DNA from: Alentia gelatinosa
Taxonomy: Eukaryota > Annelida > Polychaeta > Phyllodocida > Polynoidae
Direction of reading: 5' to 3'
NCBI GenBank assembly: GCA_950022655.1
Contig: OX465581.1
Coordinates: 26,879,300-26,943,299, forward strand
DNA: 64,000 nt
Each line of letters opens with the position of its first letter. Position 1 is the first letter of the stretch. The notes beneath the pieces are model-generated. The model worked only from the letters and a program-made list of their open reading frames with translations. It searched no databases and had not been told where the DNA came from. The position numbers were made by a program, and so were the translations under genes. This document shows positions 1 through 13,756 of this stretch, piece by piece.

Positions 1-3000
1 CGATGAACACTTTCAGTACGGCAAGGCCGGTGTAGACCCCCTCTGACTCCAGCGTGGACTTTGAAGTCAAAGCCGTCCCTTATTACGGCCACCTTGGATT
101 ACACGGTTCACTACCCTTGTCTCATCGACAGGTGACCTTCGTTTGACCTCGCCAGTGCAAGCCGCTTTTGAAACGTTCTTTTGGAGCGTTCTAACTGTTT
201 TCTCCTCTGGCGATTCATTCGATTAGCTTCGACAATGCCAACGGCACGGCTGGTACTTTCATGTCAGTCCTGCCGTGTGGGGGCACGCCAGCCGGTCGTC
301 TACTCCAATACCTGGCCGGCTGTTACCCCTTGCAAACACTCTCCTAGCGGGCCACGCCCACCCTACAGCTTTGCCTGATTTTCCTGCGCATTCAAGCCAG
401 ATCGCTATATTTCGCCGCGGTCTTTGAGGCAGCGGTCGCGCGGTTAATTCCACGCATTGCCACTGAAATGAAGAAGCCAATTCTGGCTGAAAGCTTCAGT
501 TCCCCTTGTCTATTCAGCTTGGGTGCATACCCCACCAACCTCCAGCCACCGACACTATCAGCGCCCTTCTAGGTTACTAGCGGGAGACACCCTTTACTCC
601 GGGCTCTATACCCGTTCCCCCCATACCTCCACCCTTACCCACACTAACACAACACCACCACGGGAGGCAGGCCGGTTCTATACCAGCGCCGCCTATAGTG
701 GGTTACAAGGCACAGTGTCAGCCAGGGCTTTTAGGACTGCAGCTCTCTGGACGGGCCTTTATTGTTCCCTTCCTCTGCCTTTTCTGAATGATTAATGTGA
801 AAACACGCCAGCAGTGGTTGTTCAGCCGCTTGTTGAGCCGCCCGAGACTGTTGCTATATCAGCGGACACTGATGGATGACCGTACCGCTGTTATCATCGC
901 CACTTTCTCCAATCATCGCCCAGTGGCAGGGGTGCGTTTGACGAAAGATACACCAAGACACGCATAATTTCAATATACAGCAATTGCTGTACAACCTCTT
1001 TGGCACCAAGGTGCTAATCCCATGCTGACCTCACTAGTGGCATACAGAGGCTATATGATGATAAATGGTATGTCAAATATAGAACTACATTGTGTCCCAG
1101 TTGGTGGACAATAGGCAAGTGCAGTTCAAAGATTTTTACTAAACCTCCAAATGATTACAAATTACAGATGTTGAAAACAATTCATTTCATATCAAGTTTT
1201 ACAAATGTATATTATGATAAAAGTCAATTAGTATGTGGACTAAAGCCTTTGAGCGAGAGCTTTTTAATGCTTTCTCTGCCTTGCTTTTGCTAGTTTGTCA
1301 ATCTATCGTATTGAAAACCAGACAGGGAGAATGTACGAAATTCTGAAGTAATAAATTAAAAAATGCTCCACCACGTACTTTTCCTTATTTTCCATTTTTA
1401 GACAACAAAAATGCCCAAACGTGTCGACTCTCCAAACTACTCTTTTGGGTACATACGTTGCCTAAAATATTGTTTTATATGGAGGAGTTAGCCATGCAGG
1501 GAACTGGAACCAGTCGAGGTATATTATCAGTTGATGCTTGTGTTCCATTCGAAAAAAATAAGATATTGTTGTATGTTGTATGAGAACAATTGATGATACG
1601 CGCCAGGTTGAAATTAACTACATAGACAACCGATCGGTACAAATTGTTTCTTGTTCCCCATGTTGATGAGAGGACGATCCATTAAAACTTCACTAACTGA
1701 ACCTGTGATTGTTAGTGACGGCAAAGGGCGTAATATTGGCAATTCTCTCCCGACTCGTTTACCACTCTGTGGCCTGAGAGATGTGTCTAACGGACGACGA
1801 GTGACAGAGGCGGTAAAACCTAGACTTAATCAAGTAGGTGGAGACCGTCGGGAATTACAATGTGAAGCCATGCATTCATTCCATCTCAGGTCGATCGCGA
1901 CCCACTCGGTGCAAAAATTAAACCCTCCATGACACCGATTTTTCCTCGGACAATTTGTCTAATTGTAGCCGATCCACTTTGAAGAATATTTCCGTTCTGC
2001 AGTTAGCATGCATGAGAGAATTGCTACTCACAGTACTGCCAAAATACATGTACTAACAGGATATACAGGAACAAGAACTGACTCTTAAAGCCTTATTCCG
2101 CTTTCATAACATGCTTTCCACCCCCATCCCGTATCATTTCCCTAATATTGTGAGACACACCTGTACTGTAAACCTGAGATGAATAGATTTTCTAATATTT
2201 TAGAACGGTGTCACACGAATATAGTCCATCCATGAGAAAATTAAATTACATGTTCTGTGCAGATGTTGTCTTTTTGCTCTGAATGGCTAAGATTTAACGG
2301 CTGTCAGAGTAATCCTGACAAGTTCTACTGGCTTCTCTGTTGTTATTTTAGGTAACTGGAGCCGTTTTGCATGGTCAGCTATCAGGAACTCTTTGTAAGA
2401 GGGCATGTACCATGAAATCAGATAGTGATGAAGTTAATGACCTTTCGTGCGTTGGTGCATCGCTGACGTGGGCGGGTCTCAAACTTCACCGGAAGATTCC
2501 TAGCTATCAACTGTGAAGATGGATGCTATATTCTAGTTGTAAAAACAAATTACTTCATTGCTAATTCTCTAAAGGTTTTACAGCATAAACTAATTTGGCA
2601 TCTGCTCAGACAAAACTATCAATCATCTACTTTGGTGTGAGTTTGTCACCAAACTGGTGGTTATGATAATAGGCAATACGTACGATGATTAAAGACAGGC
2701 TCATATCATAGCATTGTGAAGGATAATAAGAAATATAAATCAAGGTGACCCGAATACTGCTAAGGATTTTTAGCTAATGGCATTGCATATACATGTATTT
2801 GTGGTACCGAAGGAAGTTAAAAGAGGTAAGGATTACTTTCGGGGCAGTTCTGGGCTCTCATGGAATACAGTGCTTGTAGTGTCTGCGGCAGATGGATTGG
2901 GATGAGGGTACCATCCTATCGCTTACATGCAGAGCACGTGCCAATCGATTCCCATGCCCGGATAAATGAGTCATCAATCAATGCCTGTCCAGGAGTATCG

Positions 3001-5933
3001 CTCATCGGACAGACAGCCCATTCGACACTTGACTCAGTAAACCGGAAACCCGGGCACCATGTAACAATCAGCATGTCGCACCATGGGATGAGCATTGTAT
3101 GGTAGCGCTGGTATTGAAGGAAGGGGAAATGTAATCATTAACATTCCTGATAAGGTGAAGCAGGGGGCCAAAAACGTATTCAAAATAGCAAACAGACACA
3201 GGTTTGGTATTACCCACGGGGGCTACAATGTCCGAAACCTGGTATCAAATATTCAATCAGCTGTGCTCGTGGTGCGGGCACTAAACTGAGTGGGAACGAC
3301 GACAGCCGGTAGGTCGGCGAGGTGTGAGTGTGGGGTGCTGCTAAGAACGTCACCATGTAGTGTGAGGGTTGAACCCCAACTCTGCCGTATACCCACCCTC
3401 AGGTATCTTCATTACTCCTTCTCATTGTCCTCCTTTGCCCTGCTTGCTCTTGGACGTGTAGGTGGGATTTCCCGTACATAATTAGGTCTCTGGGGAACCA
3501 TAAAGGATGCCATGGTGCCCATAACCGGACGCCACTACCCAGAGGAGACACCGGGTCTGGTTTCCTTATAAGGAATTTTTCTAAAGCACAAGTTCACCTA
3601 ACTCTAGTCCCTTAACAACAACGCCTCGATCCACGGCCGTCTGTCACTACTTGTCGCCTAGTGATGAAGAGTTTTTGTTACGCTGTGCCAGTCCCACCCT
3701 CCCACCCTCCCATCCTCGAGCCCCACCACACCACACCCACACACCCTCCTCTGTCCTATCCTTCCTCCAATCCATGCAGGACTTACTTTCTCCGGTGTTA
3801 TCTGAGATTCCCCTAATGAGGTAGGCCGCGCAGGGCGCCAACTGGTTTACCCTCCGGGTGCTGCTCCGGGCGTGACAAGGCCTGACAGCTGACTCCACGG
3901 TGCTGAGAAGGGCCGCCACCATTAGAGGTAGATTAGAATATGCAATCTGGGTGTTAACTTCTCCAGAGTGGCAGAGCTACTGGAGTGGTTTTCCCCAAGG
4001 GCAACGGGCGGCATACTAAGTCTTAAATGGAGGAACCGCTAGTCTGATTAAGGAGGAAATGATCGCCCGGTTCCCACGGGGTATTAGGCCTAATCGTAAT
4101 TGTAAAAAAGTCTCCGCACTTCTTGGTAGCGGGTCGCTAATCGTATCTGCCAAGGACAATACAGTTCAGTTGAACTTGAGGTAGTCCCAGACACATCCTT
4201 ATTTTTGTATTGCAAAAAAATAAATGTTTAAATTTTTCTGGATTTCCCAATATCAGGATATCTTCGTCAAGTGAGAGAGCAAGATAGACAGCGAAGGCGA
4301 GACACAGGCAGAAACAGAAAGATGGTACACAAAGAGGAAACGCAGGTAGGAATCACCGAGGGAGAGCAACACACAAGATGGGGAGTGATGGGAAGATAGT
4401 ATAGAAGAAAAAGAATAATGTGAAAAAACTATCTTTATAATTTGAAGACGGAGGGAAAGGGGCAGCGCACGGCGATTGATAGAAATAGGGAAACTATGAA
4501 AGAGAAAGAAAGGCGTTTATACTATGAGAGCAGTGAAATGAAACAGGGAAACCTTGATACAAACAGAAGGAAGGGAAAGTAGAGGCTTGCAGAGAAAAGA
4601 GAAAGAGAACGAGAGGATGGGGAGAGACACAGATGGCGGGGGTGGATTGGATGACGCGCCTCATACATATCATTGACGAGGCCTCCAGGTGAAGCATTGA
4701 TCCGCGTCGATGGCGGCCCGCGGTAGGAGTTTACTCTCTCCTACAATAGACCGGCCAAGGTCGATGCCAGCTAAAGGTGGATCGATCCTTGGGCAGGTGG
4801 TGAGGGGGTGGTGAGGGGGCGTACACGTGAATGGCATCCCGTTAATCCTCTCCCTCCTTTTTTTAAGGGATCTACATCCAATGGGTGTGTGTATAGGTAG
4901 GGGAGGCTTGGCTGATTTCGTGGTCTCGTTTAGAGCAATACATAAAGTTGATTATCTTTAGTAAACAGACAAAGGAGAGCTACTCGTTGAAGGCTGAACA
5001 GATGCACCTTCACGTTACTTCGTTTGACTTGTTTTGCTGAATATTCTTGCACCATTTTAGAACATTTTTTAGCTTGGAAATGAACATTGCTCATGCTCAT
5101 AAGCATGTCGTGATATCCAACACTTGAAATGACATTAAATCTTTAACAGCCTCTTACAATGATTTCTTCAGAAATCTTAAGAAACTTCCTTCCCAGACTC
5201 TGCATATGTTGCCTATTCTTTAACGATCCTTTTAATCTCCACGAAATCTTGCGTCGAGAGTCTCTCATGACTGTCCGACATTGAAAAATCCCAAAAGGAA
5301 TGTCGCTCGCAATTCATGCCCGGAAAGTCAAGTAAATTGGCTAAAAACTTTTTAGATATCAAATATTTGCATGGGAATGTATTCTATAGTCCTCTTACGG
5401 CTCATCCTAATTAATACCCATCTCTGAAATCATAACTACAAATATAAAAGATAAGACAGACTGAATTATAGGAGAGTCAATTTTTTAGTATGGGACCTGT
5501 GCTGTTAAGTTTTCTCCCATTCTTCCGACTATAGGCAGGTATATCTGGGGATTATGCTGAATTCTACATGGACAACATTGAGGTGGATCCTCTCGAGAGA
5601 CTCTTTCTGACGAAGAGAAATATCAAATGGCCTCTCCCATCTCATATGCTGATGTATTCATCGTGATGCCATCATGTACCAGTGGATCATTAATAGTGTA
5701 TGTACCTCCACTATGGTTGACCTATAGATTAGAGTATAAATGAGCTATTGTTGGCCCATCATATGTGGCAAACAACATAGTGAAGGGATCGCAATTTTGC
5801 TTTAAGGTGTCAAATGGCGCATCATAAAAATACCATTACCCAGCAATTGCTGGATAATGGGTTCGAGGATTACCTCGTATCACATTTCAAGATAAATATT
5901 CACATCGAACTGTACACAAAGAGTCGTACTTAC
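1..5933. other. Sequence downstream of exon C, no exon recognised
   Basis: By gene orientation this is the intron after exon C. I looked on the minus strand for the next FN3 start (a V-P entry followed by a core Trp and a PNG-x-x-x-GY motif) and did not find it. The first 800 bases are comparatively GC-rich and have short open frames on both strands, none recognisable. A degenerate purine-rich tract lies at about 4260-4640. The rest is AT-rich unique-looking sequence. Confidence 0.6.
4260..4640. repeat. Purine-rich low-complexity tract
   Basis: The plus strand is dominated by AG-rich motifs such as GAGAGAGC, GACACAGGCAGAAACAGAAA and GAGAAAGAAAGG. No gene was recognised. Confidence 0.6.
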
Positions 5934-6162
5934 TTCCCTCTGCCGTACGGAAGTGAATGGGTTCACTGGGCGGACTCGCATACTTGACGTTGAGCGCGAC
6001 GATCGTCGCTGTGACGTTGGTGTAGGGCCACAGGTTGTATACGTGACCGGAACTGACGTCACGCTTGTGCCGTTCGCCGCCCCCACACGGCTCGGGCTCG
6101 CGGTATATGATACTGTGTTCTCTCATCGTCGACTTGCCCATGTCCGTTCTCCAGAACTGAAT
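5934..6162 (-). CDS. Nrg: Exon C: second half of FN3-3 with a furin-like RHKR site
   Basis: This 229 nt exon encodes 76 codons plus one base. It follows the acceptor tgttttatttcag in phase 0 and ends in phase 1 before a consensus GTAAGT donor. The peptide opens IQFWRTDMGK, equivalent to the Y-x-x-YWKT C-strand of L1 family FN3-3, and closes SEPIHFRTAEG, equivalent to the family's F-x-TPEG end of domain. Residues 31-34 of the exon are R-H-K-R, a proprotein-convertase consensus in the loop where L1 family members are known to be cleaved. An N-V-T glycosylation sequon occurs near residue 51. The tyrosine-corner position (L-x-P-x-T-x-Y) reads LWPYTNV, with Val in place of Tyr. Exons for FN3-4 onward are not found in the remaining 5.9 kb and probably lie beyond the window. 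Confidence 0.94.
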
Positions 6163-7724
6163 CTGAAATAAAACATATGCAAAAACATGGTTAATGTTAA
6201 CTGTTCTTTTTATGGTATGGACTCGCCCTTCTGCATATTCATGTACCCGGGACTAATTTAAACTGGATCCACACGATCAGATCTCTGTTACTATCTTTCT
6301 AGGATATCAGTAACAATAATGTATATAGATCCCCACCTCATTTACCCTATAGAAGTATAGGTGCATCGCAACAACAATGGGGTCAACAACCAGTGAGCGA
6401 CATATGACTTGCTCAATAGTGGCAATAGCTGCCTCGTATACTACATGATACACCCGAGTTTTATGTTAGGTATCCAAACATATAAAAAAAAGAAATTGAT
6501 GAGTGTTTGGTATGTGTCATTGTACGTCATCGAGTTTGGAGTGTGCAGTAATGAACGAGCAGATAGCCGAGTAAATATTCCGAAGCACCCCAAACGAGAT
6601 GGAGAATGGAGACCAAGGACATATATGTATCGTACTCGCAAGCCTGTTGAGTACGAGTTCCTAATGTTAAGCCTATGTACGTTCATACCAGGCTAAGATG
6701 AACCACGATCCCCACCTGTACCGTCCTGTAACATGTGTCAGACACATTTATGCCATCCAGCTTTCTCCACCAGGAAACGTTTCAGGAGGCTACATCTCAG
6801 ATCCGGGGCAGAATATCACTGTCCCGATAAGAAATTTGATCAGGCATCGTCAGCGACCATTATTTTCCATACAGGCGCCCACGCAATAGCTCAGCACCTG
6901 GCGCTGATTGCCGGACGCACTGCAGGGCCCGCACTTAAACACCTGAGGTCGTTCATTCCAGTCTGTGCCCACCTTCGCCGGCAGCGTATAGGGGCTCCAA
7001 ACAATGCACCATTGGCCGGTTGATTGGGCACAGAAGCAGACCATAGTACTGCGCGACTTAACCGAATGGACAAGTTTAATGCACGCGACATGCAACAAGC
7101 AACAGGGTCCGTGTAGAGTAGAGGACTGAGAGACCAACTCTCAATAAATTGCTCCGCAGGTGACATTGCCCTGGGGTTGTTATTCAAAATATGTACAGGT
7201 GAAGAGTTAGTCTAACCCACATGGAAAATGAGACCCATGGTAGAATATTATCAATTAGAAGTTGGAAGCAGGAAGCAAGAAAAAAAGAGCCACATGAAAT
7301 AATTCATTCCAGAAAGAAAGACCCCGGAAAAAGATAATGTTCCCTGGGCAGCATCTCCAGGATGTTGAGCAACTGGTTACAAGTAATTATATTGTGGATG
7401 AAGTAAACGGTGGCCTGTCAATTTCCGTGTCAATAAAACGTGATATCAATTATGAAGGGTGCAGGGCCACCGGGCAGTGTACCGTCTCCATACCTGAAAG
7501 CCAAGAATACATTCAAGATCATGATGTGGTAACCTTTAGCCTGAAGCCTGTCATTTCTGTTGTTATTATGTGAAACCGGATCATTATCTTGTCGATACAA
7601 GTAACAGTAAATTGATGGGTATGAGGAATAGGTTCGACGGGTTGCCGACAGTCAGTTACAGTCAGTTACCATTGCCGAGCCACAGCCTTCAACTACAGCC
7701 TTTAACTACCATCAGCTAATGTCT

Positions 7725-7960
7725 GACAGCATTAGTCACCTTCGGCTACCATCAGTACCATCACTGCTACCAGCTACCATTACCCACCATCATCCATTAC
7801 CATACACCATTACCCACAAGTATCCACTACTAGCCACCATTACCCGCCATCACCCACCCGCTACCATGCACTATTACCCACCATCACCCACTAACAGCCA
7901 CCATTACCTACCATCAGTTCTTATTACAAATGTAGTTACCTTCAACTATCATTAGCTACC
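7725..7960. repeat. Degenerate ACCATTACCC/ACCATCACCC simple repeat
   Basis: Variants of TACCATCA, CACCATTACC and CACCATCACC recur on the plus strand. The open frame across it is a by-product of low complexity. Confidence 0.8.
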
Positions 7961-10900
7961 ATCAGTTTCCAACAGGCACCACCATATATCGCCAATCGTT
8001 CATATCGCTACGCCCATCATGTGACATTGGTCATTTCATGCAATTTCGAGAGTGGATTCAATATTCCTCAACAGTTGTTGAAAAAAGAAAACATCGCCAT
8101 GAAAACTGCGTATCAATCAAGATATCAGTTAGACCCATTTAGGCTTCAGAGTTTGGACTAGTCGGTGTTTATTCACCGCCCTATCTTACCTCTTACTTTA
8201 ATTCATTTGTCACAACGTAGTTTCTACGATTAGAGTACAGTCTGGAGTATATGGATCTCTAAAATCGATATCTCACCGAGATTCATCGCTTTAGGGGTAA
8301 ACTAGCTAATGCTACATTGTTTTAACAGTGATCAGTTATCATCGCCTTCGGAAAGTACACCTAATCCTACCACTCCAAACGATCCCCATTTATTCATGAC
8401 ATTCAAATATCCTCCATTACCAGGTCTATAAAAACAACCGTAAATCTTTAAACTTTCCAGGTACCTGGATCATGTGTAAGGGGGCTAGGCATATATATAT
8501 ATAGAGGTCGCGGTCTAGAGGAGCAATCGATGTGTTCTTGTCTTCAGTACTAGTCTTCTTAGTTGATGGCACCGGGATGGTTTCAGCCCGTCCTCAGGCA
8601 TTGTGTCTACCTAGCGGATCATGGCGCTGGGGGCAATGAGGTGTGAGCCGACTAGTGGCGAGAGCCAGTGATAGCAGGAAGGTGTGCCAGGGTTGAACGG
8701 CCCTGCTGTTGGTGTTGTTGTTTCAAGGAAGTTCTGATGTTGGTATGCTTGAGGATAGGGATGTTCTGTAGGTGGCAGTAGCCAGAGTTCCTTGCTAAAG
8801 CCGGAACGTATCTCCCTTCAGTAATACCAAGGGGAGCCCGTCCGGGTATACTGGACATAAATTCCCATAAAAAAATAAACATTGTATACAGCCTCATAGA
8901 CGAAATTCAAATATATAACATATACAACAATACAACCCTATACAAACCACTGACTATTGGAATTTCTATTGTTATTGCGGTAATACATTCACTGGTGAAT
9001 GGAGATAGGGCGGTATGATATGGGGGTTACAGAGATATATTGATTCCATTATGATCGAGATTAGAACACCAAAGCTCATTTCCATTTAGCAGTCAAGCAC
9101 TGCCCTTCAGTGCGTTTTTAACGGATAACATAATACTATCGAGTGGATTGCTTGTGCTGCTACCCTCTGCTAATAAACTACAAATGAATATTGTGTTATA
9201 GTATCACAACTTAAAGCGCCGTTTTCCTCCTACCCCCTATACCTCCATAGCGCTGGGGTGGTAGGGGCCTATGTTAATAATGCACACACCATCACTGCTA
9301 TTGACGCTATGTCCATGAAGGAGTAATCAATGAGGCTGCTCAATCGTCCCTTTGTTTCAGATTACGCCATTACAAATACACTATTCTCATGCATTGGACT
9401 ATACATAATTCACGGCTCAATTTATCTGTCCTCGTAAGCGCAAGGCTTAGTACGAATAAGGGGGTAGGGGTGGGAGCTGCTCCTAGTGTGTGATATACAT
9501 TCTGGGCGAGCTGCTCAACCCCCAACAACAAGCAGAAATCGACTGACGCCTGCGGAAATCGCACGCCCGCCAAGAGTTCAGTGCGGGCCTTGTGTCTAGG
9601 CGGGTCTGCTTTCAGCTGTCAGAGTGAGTTTTACACATGAAACTAGATGGATAATAGACGGTCACGGGGCCCTGCACAAAACTGCACTGCCGTCCTCCAC
9701 AAAAGATCGCTGCGCACCATGCGGCAAGAGGAAGAACCAAATTGGCCAGTGCGCTACAATATAAAGAGTGTCCCGCCAGGTGGTCTAGGTGTACATGAAG
9801 AGGGACCAGGTATACAGGAGAACGGCGGCTTGGCGAAACAACGGAGAGACAAACTACATGCGTTAGAGGTGTATTGCGGTGTGATAATATATATATATAT
9901 ATAACCCTATTTGATAATATGATATACATAGACCCTATAGGAAGATATGACAGCCATCTAATTATGTAATTAATAATACACACCGCTGTCATCCTTGGTT
10001 AATTGTGGTTCAAAGATATGATATTCCTAAAAAAATTAATGAAATTTCCACGAAGAGGAGAGTCATCCTTCTGGGTCTGTGAAAGTCGCACTGGTTATTA
10101 TCTCCTTATTTTGAGTTGGCATGGCTACCTGTACGAAGAGGCTCCAGCCAATCAGCGGGTGTTTAATTAGATAAGCCTTGTTAGGGGTATCATGCTACTT
10201 GGCGCACCATAGAGCAGCTGATAATGCAATGATAACTTCGTTATAAGGCCGACGTTGTTTCAATACTTTGTCCCTATACGGAGTTTGAAGATATGAGCTC
10301 TCTTGGCAGCGTTTATATATGCTGACTCTGTTGTCCGTTAAATAGCAGATCTTTCTGATCCGCGGAATTTGTAATTACCTAAAAATGAATTGTTCGAGAC
10401 GTTGAATATAATACCGGTCTCACTTGGGGTGTGGGTTGTCAATAGCATGTTCCAGATCCTTTAAGCAAATAAACGCATGCGCAATGCAACGAAATCGAGA
10501 AGAGCTGCTTAATTATGCAGCAGGATAATGACGATAATTGCCCAGCAAAGCCTTGAAAATTCTAGTCGTGAAATTTGTCTTTATAACTCCGTTATTCTGT
10601 AATCTCCTAAAGTCAACCAGTTGTAAAGTAGTGGCACGGCTCACAAATAAAAACCTGCCATAAAACGGCTTGACAGAGATTATCCTTTTGTATACTGACA
10701 TTTTTGTGGTCGGCACAAGCAATGAAACAGGACTTTTTATTCTGAATGCATTACGAAAAGAGGTAATATATGTGAACTTTCTTGTTAATGGGACACATTT
10801 CAGTTCCCAAAGAGATCTAAAAGAAACTTAATGCACCACGATGGGACATAAATGATATCTTAATCTCGGTAAGCCCATCGCAAAATGCATAATCACATTT

Positions 10901-11253
10901 ACTTGAAGCTAAATTAAAGAAATGCCATATACATGAAGACAATAGCTATAATAAATGCCGTCCATGATAAGTAATGAAATATATTCTTGAATTTCATACA
11001 TGATGACCCATTGTTTTACACCATAGGGAGGAATATTAAGGTCTGTTTAAACACTTTGAAATAACTTGACCTAAGTGCTGCAGCAAACCAAAACAAAGCC
11101 ATCCTGATCGACCTGTTTAAGTAGATTGTTAATGTTACAGCAGCCAACTCACTTAAAGTCACTGAAATTATTTACAAGAACATCGATGAGGCTTTATTTC
11201 AAGCCATTTACTTTCACATTCCGCTATATGCGCCGCGATGGCGACTTTCCATA

Positions 11254-11638
11254 AAACTAGGAGCAAATAGTATGTTCATCATTGATGAATGAGCATGCAA
11301 TTATATATGGATAAAAATTAACAGGTTTGAGTTTAACTCAGCCTATGGATAGTTTTCTGTAACCCAATTGTTCCAGTCAACTTGCCATTTCTGCAACTGC
11401 CTATCTAGGATCTATCTATCTATCTAGTGGGTCTTGAGGTATTTTGGTCTTGAGTGATTGGTAATGGCCAGATGGGCAAACCTCTAAGACACTGTGACAC
11501 TGGGTCCCTGCTCTGTTTTCAACATCAGAGTGAATAGCACACAGATAGTGAAGGGACAGTTTGTCGGCAGTACCCTGAAAGTCTATATGGACCCCCCTAA
11601 CCTCTAGATGATGTATTTAGCGCATACAAGCATGCTCT
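11254..11638 (+). mobile_element. Helentron-like non-autonomous repeat, copy A
   Basis: It begins ACTAGGAGC and aligns over almost its full length with the inverted copy at 20795-21135; shared blocks include ATTGATGAATG, ATGGATAGTTTTC, GTCTTGAGTGATTGGT and CCTCTAGATGATGTA. A (TCTA)n microsatellite sits in the middle at 11401-11427. The 3' end is a hairpin at 11619-11638 (AGCGCAT...ATGCTCT, one mismatch) followed by AA. A conserved left part, a central tandem repeat and a 3' terminal hairpin are the layout of Helentron-associated (HINE, DINE-1, 'pearl') elements. No open reading frame of note. Assignment to Helentrons is inference from architecture. Confidence 0.7.
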
Positions 11639-12576
11639 AATAATAGAGGTCTCGCGATGGATTGCCGTTATTTTGAAGTAATAGATAAGGGAACAATTGT
11701 TCGGACTGTGTCTAACATCCCATGTCAATTTTAAACTGACGTAGTTTCCGTCTCCGTTTCTTCGGCGAAAATCTTGTGCTCACTTGATACGGAGTATCAG
11801 ATAACCAGGCATAAAGGTTGTCTCATATGGAAAGTTTGATTATATTCCGAGAATGTCCGCAGTGGATTCGGTTATATTTCTGCACTTATTCAAATCAGAT
11901 TGATAGCAATACCTGCAGATATTGTTATCACACTGATGGAGAATTTTCAATATCAACAGAAACTTTACATGCCATCTTTTGCAGGGGAAAATTCCCAGAA
12001 CGGCACATTATGTTTTGTACGGGAGTGCTATATCGCATCCTATCGCGCACAGAAAAGCTGGTGTACCCTTGAATTATATTATCCACCTTATACAATATAT
12101 CAAGAGTAAACCTATAGGAACTCTGTAAGGACATACGCGGCGCGTACGGATATGTTAAATGCGCTGGGTTGTGAAAAGCGTTAATAGTGCATAACGAAAG
12201 CGAATTAACATCGGCAAGCCACTAGTTGGATAAAGGTGGACAATAAACGCAGATAAAAGTTTCAGATGAAAGTTGTTATATTCTCTTCCGAGTTGGCCCT
12301 ACATAATATGCTCGCATACGCTTGGAAATTACTAGGCAACCTCAACCTCTCCGAGCATACGGCCGTTTGTATCTAAAACCAGTGAATATTGTTCATATAT
12401 CTTATCATATACTACATACAGAACACTTGTTGAAAATTTAAGTTATTAAAGAAAAGACAAAATGCCCGCCGATCTTCTCATACACTATTTCGATATTTCA
12501 TGAACTTTTTATCCAAATACTATTCGGATAAAATGGACGTTTGTATTCGCTTCTGAAGCAATCTCGAGACTCTAAT

Positions 12577-12580
12577 CATG

Positions 12581-12629
<49 letters not shown>

Positions 12630-12646
12630 TGATGATAATAATAATG
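12577..12646. repeat. (AAT)n microsatellite
   Basis: About 70 bases of ATA/ATAA repeats interrupted by GATGATGAT. Confidence 0.95.
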
Positions 12647-13756
12647 ACCAGTTTGTATTAGGTGGATAATAAACTCGCCGATTTTCACTCGATTACTGCA
12701 ACGATGAGAGGAAATTTTCCTCACTCGCTGACAATTTGAAAGCAACCAAAATTAGAGAGTGAAAATCGGCAATTTTTGTAGGCGAATTTAGAAATAGCTT
12801 TCTTCGCTTGCTTGGTGTGTTTCGCCCTTCAATCTCTGGTGAATGGTGACTTCATGGACAGTCATGGAGCCGTCAGCCCCGGAAGGGACTAACTCTAGTA
12901 AACAACATAGGTTCCATGGTTACAGCCGTATGGCTCCGGGAGCTAGACTCTGGTACCCTCAATTAAACCAGAGGAGCTGTGCAAACAATATGTCTGGAGA
13001 GTTGGTTCCTCAAGGTAAGTGACAAATGCTTATGGGCTTTCCGGTCCAATAACAATCCACTTCCAGTTTTATAGAAAAATAAATATACATGCAGCATCCT
13101 CCATAATAGCTGTCGTGTTTGGGATTGGGATCGCTGTGTGCGATATTATTCCCGTCCCCTATTTAATTAAACTGGGAGAATCAATAATATCTTCCGGAGT
13201 AATAAACATGTAAAAATCGAACTCAGCAGGGCCCATATGGAGCTTAAAAACCGGGTAATAATCAGGAGTATTTGTGCAGAATTAAAGGTCTAGCATTTAT
13301 TGTGCAATGCCAAATGCATAAATTCTCTACCAAACCACACATGGCGAAAGCGGCCGAATCAGAGATTCTACCGCATGCGACCTGGGAGATGTTTTTAAAA
13401 CGCAGAACGATACTGTCTGAAAGATTACGATCAGAACTAACCTCAGGTGACAGTGATCACGATCGGAGTGTCAGTCCGGTTTTTAAATGTAGCCCTAGGA
13501 ATTCAAGGACATCGTTTGCAGTTCATACTATAATTGCTGTTTTTCTATCATAGTGGAAGACGTTTTGTAATGAAGGATTGAACCCACCTAGCATCAGACA
13601 TTGTAAAACTTGTGCCCTTTTAAAATAGTAAAGAATGAAGATATTTTTTCTGATCGTCTTGTAAGACCGACCTCCATAAAGACGGATCACTTTGGGTAAC
13701 GAGAATACAACAAAGACCACGATGAGATCAATTATTTCATCGTTCCTAGTTTTAAA

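Noticed and set aside
1..130. Possible exon of the next FN3 domain at the window edge
   Set aside because: Several frames are open for a short distance on both strands, but none shows the expected PNG-x-x-x-GY motif or a matching phase 1 acceptor.
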